Shown: in pieces, positions 60,661-64,000 of the stretch | Position numbering within the stretch: the first letter of the stretch is position 1 | Layout of the letters: the number at the start of each line of letters is the position of its first letter | NCBI GenBank assembly: GCA_023241745.1 | Contig: JALQCY010000009.1 | Coordinates: 1 to 64,000, forward strand | Origin: Isoptericola peretonis | GTDB lineage: Bacteria; Actinomycetota; Actinomycetes; Actinomycetales; Cellulomonadaceae | DNA: 64,000 nucleotides | Direction: 5' to 3' | Position numbers and translations under genes: made by a program | Notes under the pieces: generated by a model | What the model was told of the DNA's origin: nothing | Databases searched by the model: none | Seen by the model: the letters and a program-made list of their open reading frames with translations, nothing else

Positions 60661-62625
60661 TCAGGGGAGGGGGTCGCGGAGCCCGCTCGCGCGGCGGACG
60701 GGGTGGGCGACGGCGGCACGCACGGCCTCGGCGGTGCCGACCACGCGCACGAACTCCTGCGCGCGGGTGACCGCCGTGTACAGCAGCTCGCGGGTGAGCA
60801 GGGGCGACGTCGGAGGCGGCAGCACCAGGGAGACGCGGCGGAACTGGCTGCCCTGCGCGCGGTGCACGGTCATCGCGTGCACCGTCTCGACCGGGGGCAG
60901 CCGGTGCGTGCGCACACGCAGCGGGGCCCGCGGGTCGCCGAACACCGCCACGACGGCGCCGTCGGACGGGTCGCCCTCGGTGACCAGCACGCCGGTGTCG
61001 CCGTTGTACAGGCCGACGTCGGGGTCGTTGCTCGTGACCAGCAGCGGCCGGCCCACCACCCAGGGCGTGCCCACGGCGGCGGCGACCGAGGTGTCGGCCG
61101 TCGCGTCCTCGACCCATGCCTCGACCTGCGCGGCCCACCGGGCCACGCCGACCGGCCCCCGCCGGTGCGCCACCATGACGCGGTGCGCGGTCAGGGCCTC
61201 CAGCGCGCCGGCCGGGTCGCCGGCCCGTGCCGCGGCCACCAGCCGCCGGCCGGCATCGGTCGCGTCGTCCCGCAGGCCGGCGACGGCCTGCTCCTCCAGC
61301 CGCTCGGTGTCCGCCTCGACCAGCTCGACGCCGCCGGTGCCCTCGCGCAGGACGGCGAGCACGGCGTCGGCGTCGCCGTCGCGGATCGCGGCCGCCAGCG
61401 GCAGGATCGCGGAGCTCTCGTCCTGGCGGTGCACCGTCACGAGCCGGACGACGCCGTTGGCCACCCCGTCCCCCTCGGTGGGGGAGAGGTCTGCCTCGGA
61501 GACGACCGCGCCTCCGACGGGACCGGCGGGCGCGCCGGCCACGGGCGGGCGCGCGACGAGGTCGCCCAGCACGGCGCCGGCCTCGACCGACGCGAGCTGG
61601 TCCGGGTCGCCGACGAGCACGAGGCGCGCGTCCGGGCGGAGCGCCTCGAGCAGGCGCGCCATGAGCGACAGCGGCACCATCGACGTCTCGTCCACCACGA
61701 TCACGTCGTGCGGCAGGTGGTGGCCCGCGTGGTGCCGGAACCGGGTGGCGCTGCGGTAGCCGAGCAGCCGGTGCACGGTCGTGGCGTCGGGGCGGCCGGT
61801 GCGGGCCCGGTCGTCGGGCGGGAGATCGGCGACGACGTCGCGCACCGCCTCCTGGAGCCGCGCGGCGGCCTTGCCCGTCGGCGCCGCGAGCGCGACGCGC
61901 AGCCCGGCGCTGCCCGGGGCCGTGCCCGGAGCGGCGCCCGCGACGTCCTGCAGCACGGCAAGCAGCCGCGCGACCGTCGTCGTCTTGCCCGTGCCCGGAC
62001 CGCCCGTGAGCACGGTGAGCCGGCGGCCGGCGGCGTGCGCGGCGGCCAGCCGTTGCCGCACGTCGCCGGCCGCGGGGAACAGCCGCGACAGGGCGGCGTC
62101 GAGCCGGTCGGCGCCCGGTGGCGCGAGCGCGGGCGCCTGCAGACGGGCGTCGACGAGTCGCCGCACCGTGAGCTCGTCGCGCCAGTACCGGTCCAGGTAG
62201 AGGCGTCCGCCCACCCAGCGCGCCGGGCGGTCCTGCGGGTCGCCGGTACCGACGGCCACGAGCGGGCTCGCCTCGATCGCGCGCACCCACGCGGCGTGCT
62301 CCGGCCACGGCGGGGGTGCGGCCGGGCCGATCCCGTCACCGAGCGGCTCGCCGCGGTCCGCGTCCTCGGGGAGCGCGAGGGTGGCCAGCTCGTCCGGGTC
62401 GTCGAGCCGCACGCACACCGACCCGCCACGCAGCGCCCGGACGGCGAGCGCGACGGCGAGCAGCACCGTCGGGTCCTCCTCCCGCGTGAGCCGGCCGAGC
62501 CGGGTCGCGACGTGCACGTCCGTCGCGGCGACCAGGCCCGCGGCGTTGAACTCCAACAGCAGCGCGGGGGCGTCGACGGCGAGCCGCACGTCGCCGTCGG
62601 CGGCCGCCGTGGCGGTGTCGGTCAT
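60661..62625 (-). CDS. recD: Exodeoxyribonuclease V alpha subunit
   Basis: A 654-residue helicase subunit of RecBCD. The N-terminal domain is followed by Walker A TGGPGTGKTTT (about 207-217), DEXX motif VDETSM, GDPDQLASVEAG and the C-terminal SF1 motifs (VHAMTVHRAQGSQF, LLYTAVTRA). It moves 5'-3' on DNA at double-strand breaks. Ala/Pro-rich insertions near 420 lengthen it. The ATG overlaps the recB stop by 4 bp. Confidence 0.96.
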   Translation of the reverse strand: MTDTATAAADGDVRLAVDAPALLLEFNAAGLVAATDVHVATRLGRLTREEDPTVLLAVALAVRALRGGSVCVRLDDPDELATLALPEDADRGEPLGDGIGPAAPPPWPEHAAWVRAIEASPLVAVGTGDPQDRPARWVGGRLYLDRYWRDELTVRRLVDARLQAPALAPPGADRLDAALSRLFPAAGDVRQRLAAAHAAGRRLTVLTGGPGTGKTTTVARLLAVLQDVAGAAPGTAPGSAGLRVALAAPTGKAAARLQEAVRDVVADLPPDDRARTGRPDATTVHRLLGYRSATRFRHHAGHHLPHDVIVVDETSMVPLSLMARLLEALRPDARLVLVGDPDQLASVEAGAVLGDLVARPPVAGAPAGPVGGAVVSEADLSPTEGDGVANGVVRLVTVHRQDESSAILPLAAAIRDGDADAVLAVLREGTGGVELVEADTERLEEQAVAGLRDDATDAGRRLVAAARAGDPAGALEALTAHRVMVAHRRGPVGVARWAAQVEAWVEDATADTSVAAAVGTPWVVGRPLLVTSNDPDVGLYNGDTGVLVTEGDPSDGAVVAVFGDPRAPLRVRTHRLPPVETVHAMTVHRAQGSQFRRVSLVLPPPTSPLLTRELLYTAVTRAQEFVRVVGTAEAVRAAVAHPVRRASGLRDPLP

Positions 62626-64000
62626 ACGTCGCCTCCGTCGAGCAGCGCGGACAGGGCGGGCACCAGGCCGCGGGGCGGGACCCACGACACGACGCCGTAC
62701 GGCGCCCCGTCGGGCCCGGTGGGTGTGGCCGGGCCGCACATGCCGCGCACGAACAGGTACAGCCCGCCGCCGAGGTGCACGTCGGGGTCGTAGCCGGGCA
62801 GACGCCAGGCCAGGTAGCGGTGCAGGGCCACGAGGTAGAGCACGAGCTGCAGCGGGTAGTGCGCGTGCAGCATCGCCTCGACCGTGGCCTCGGGCCGGTA
62901 GTCGTGCGCGGTCAGCGGCGTGTCGAACGCCCCGAGGCGGTTCGTCTTGTAGTCGACGACGAGGAAGCGTGGCGTCCCGTCGTCCCCCCGGACCCTCAGC
63001 ACCGCGTCGATCGACCCGGTGAGGTAGCCGCGCAGCGGCCGGGCCGTGGGGTCGCCCACCGCGAGCTCGGCGAGGACGGCGGGGTAGCCGGCGAACGGGT
63101 CGTCCTCGCCCAGGTAGCGGGACAAGAGCTCGGCGATCCCGGCGAGCGTGGTGCCCTCGCGCGTCGCGCCGGGGCCGGCACCCGCGTCGCCGTCGCCGCC
63201 GGCGAGCGGGAGCTCGAACTCCAGCTCCGCGAGCCGGTCTCGCGGGGTGACGTCGGCGAGCGTCAGCCCGGCGGCCAGGGGCCCGAGGGGCGTGCGCGCG
63301 ACGACGCCGAGCGCGGCGGCCAGCTCGGCCGGGTCGGTGCCGGGCACCCGCGTGGTCGCGGCGGCGGCGCAGCGGGCGAGCAGCTCGGCGTCGAGGTCGG
63401 GCGCTGCGGTGTCCGCGTACTCCAGCACCTCGTGCACGAGCGTGCCGAAGCCCGTGCCGGCGGGCAGGCCGGACATCGGGGACGGCAGGTCGGCCCCGGG
63501 CGCCTCCGCGGGTGCGACGTCGGTTGCCCCCGGCCGGACGGCCGTGGGAGCCGCCTCTGCCGGCTCGTCCTGGACGCCGCCGCCCTCGGGCTCCGACTCG
63601 ACGCCGCCCGGCCCGGTCGGCGTGCCGGTCGACGCCGTGAGGCCCCCGGGCCGCCCGGTGTGCGCCGCGGCCGTGAGCGCCGAGTACGACGCGCGCCGCC
63701 ACGTCGGGTCAGGGGTGCGGTCGAGGTGCGCGACGCCCAGCTCGGGCTCCTCCCGGGCGGGCGGGCGCCAGCGTTCGCGGGACGGTTCGGCCGGCACCTC
63801 CTCCACGGCGATCGTGCCGTCGGAGCCGTGGGCGAGGGTCTCGAGCGCGGCCCGCACGGCCTCGTCGCGCATCGCCTGCTGCGAGGCGTGCGGTGCGGGC
63901 TCGCCGCCGAGCGTGCGCTCGCCGAGCAGGACGCGCGTGAGCCCGCTCTTCGCCGTGTTCGCCTTCGACGGCGCCCAGTGCGCCACCACCTGGTGGCGGG
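62622..64000 (-). CDS. recB: Exodeoxyribonuclease V beta subunit, C-terminal part (runs off window)
   Basis: The frame is open to the window end, giving the last 460 or so residues of RecB. The C-terminal nuclease is intact: GTLVHEVLEY (His), LRGYLTGSIDAVLRV (Asp), FLVVDYKTNRLG (Asp-Lys) and YPLQLVLYLVALHRYL. Pro/Glu-rich linkers precede it. The helicase part lies outside the window. It is read into recD with a 4-bp overlap. Confidence 0.93.
   Translation of the reverse strand, partial: RHQVVAHWAPSKANTAKSGLTRVLLGERTLGGEPAPHASQQAMRDEAVRAALETLAHGSDGTIAVEEVPAEPSRERWRPPAREEPELGVAHLDRTPDPTWRRASYSALTAAAHTGRPGGLTASTGTPTGPGGVESEPEGGGVQDEPAEAAPTAVRPGATDVAPAEAPGADLPSPMSGLPAGTGFGTLVHEVLEYADTAAPDLDAELLARCAAAATTRVPGTDPAELAAALGVVARTPLGPLAAGLTLADVTPRDRLAELEFELPLAGGDGDAGAGPGATREGTTLAGIAELLSRYLGEDDPFAGYPAVLAELAVGDPTARPLRGYLTGSIDAVLRVRGDDGTPRFLVVDYKTNRLGAFDTPLTAHDYRPEATVEAMLHAHYPLQLVLYLVALHRYLAWRLPGYDPDVHLGGGLYLFVRGMCGPATPTGPDGAPYGVVSWVPPRGLVPALSALLDGGDV

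Overview
The window is 64 kb of very GC-rich chromosome, about 73-75% GC by eye, with third codon positions almost all G or C. The gene content (deazaflavin/F420-type enzymes, DUF3151, LppM-like lipoprotein, TipA-type MerR, actinobacterial Septum_form proteins, clpB with an HspR-type operator, the fbaA/purA neighbourhood, leaderless genes) points to an actinobacterium. The best fit is Micrococcales, of the Cellulosimicrobium/Isoptericola/Cellulomonas kind; the genus is inference. I see no rRNA, phage, insertion sequence, integrase or CRISPR array.

Layout. 1-20 kb: small metabolic and regulatory genes. These are a CDF exporter plus aldo/keto reductase, a TetR-controlled DUF1348/hydrolase pair, a thioredoxin-NHL protein, a PfkB kinase, a NarL-type two-component system, a GAP-family membrane protein with a 12-bp tandem repeat, pirin, tRNA-Gly, a cold shock protein and dcd. 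They surround an 800-bp non-coding block (15.5-16.3 kb) that carries a DnaA-box cluster. 20.8-27.2 kb: a complete mrpA(B)CDEFG Na+/H+ antiporter operon with overlapping genes. 27-33 kb: a second CDF exporter, ogt and a fused Ada-AlkA alkylation-repair pair, and an LppM-like lipoprotein with a lipase-like hydrolase. 32.7-36.6 kb: clpB behind an HspR-type operator, then an NlpC/P60 hydrolase behind a c-di-AMP (ydaO) riboswitch. 36.8-44.8 kb: xthA, a TipA-like regulator with its probable target, a PAS-PP2C phosphatase, pyrE and a SpoU methyltransferase. 44.9-51.2 kb: fbaA and purA, interleaved with two STAS proteins and a PAS-GAF-PP2C-kinase protein (partner switching). 52.3-57.3 kb: purD, purC, purS, purQ. 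57-64 kb: flavin/F420-type oxidoreductases, a metallo-beta-lactamase-fold hydrolase, recD and the 3' part of recB.

Regulation. At least sixteen genes have a TANNNT -10 element 6-8 nt upstream of ATG/GTG and no Shine-Dalgarno, so they are probably leaderless; this helped choose several starts. Internal genes of the mrp, recBD and purS-purQ operons overlap by 1-4 bp instead.

Unexplained structure. Gaps between genes hold unusually long, T-tract-free palindromes in several families: (1) palindromes carrying CGAGRTAG-type words repeated every 20-22 bp (1-72, 35427-35547, 45931-46055), one with 51-bp arms and a 3-nt loop; (2) a 64-nt repeat at 12119 and 28272; (3) a 70-nt palindrome that lies between genes at 48756 and in-frame inside the Ada-AlkA fusion at 29919, like a protein-coding palindromic element. 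With the DnaA-box cluster these are the most novel signals here.
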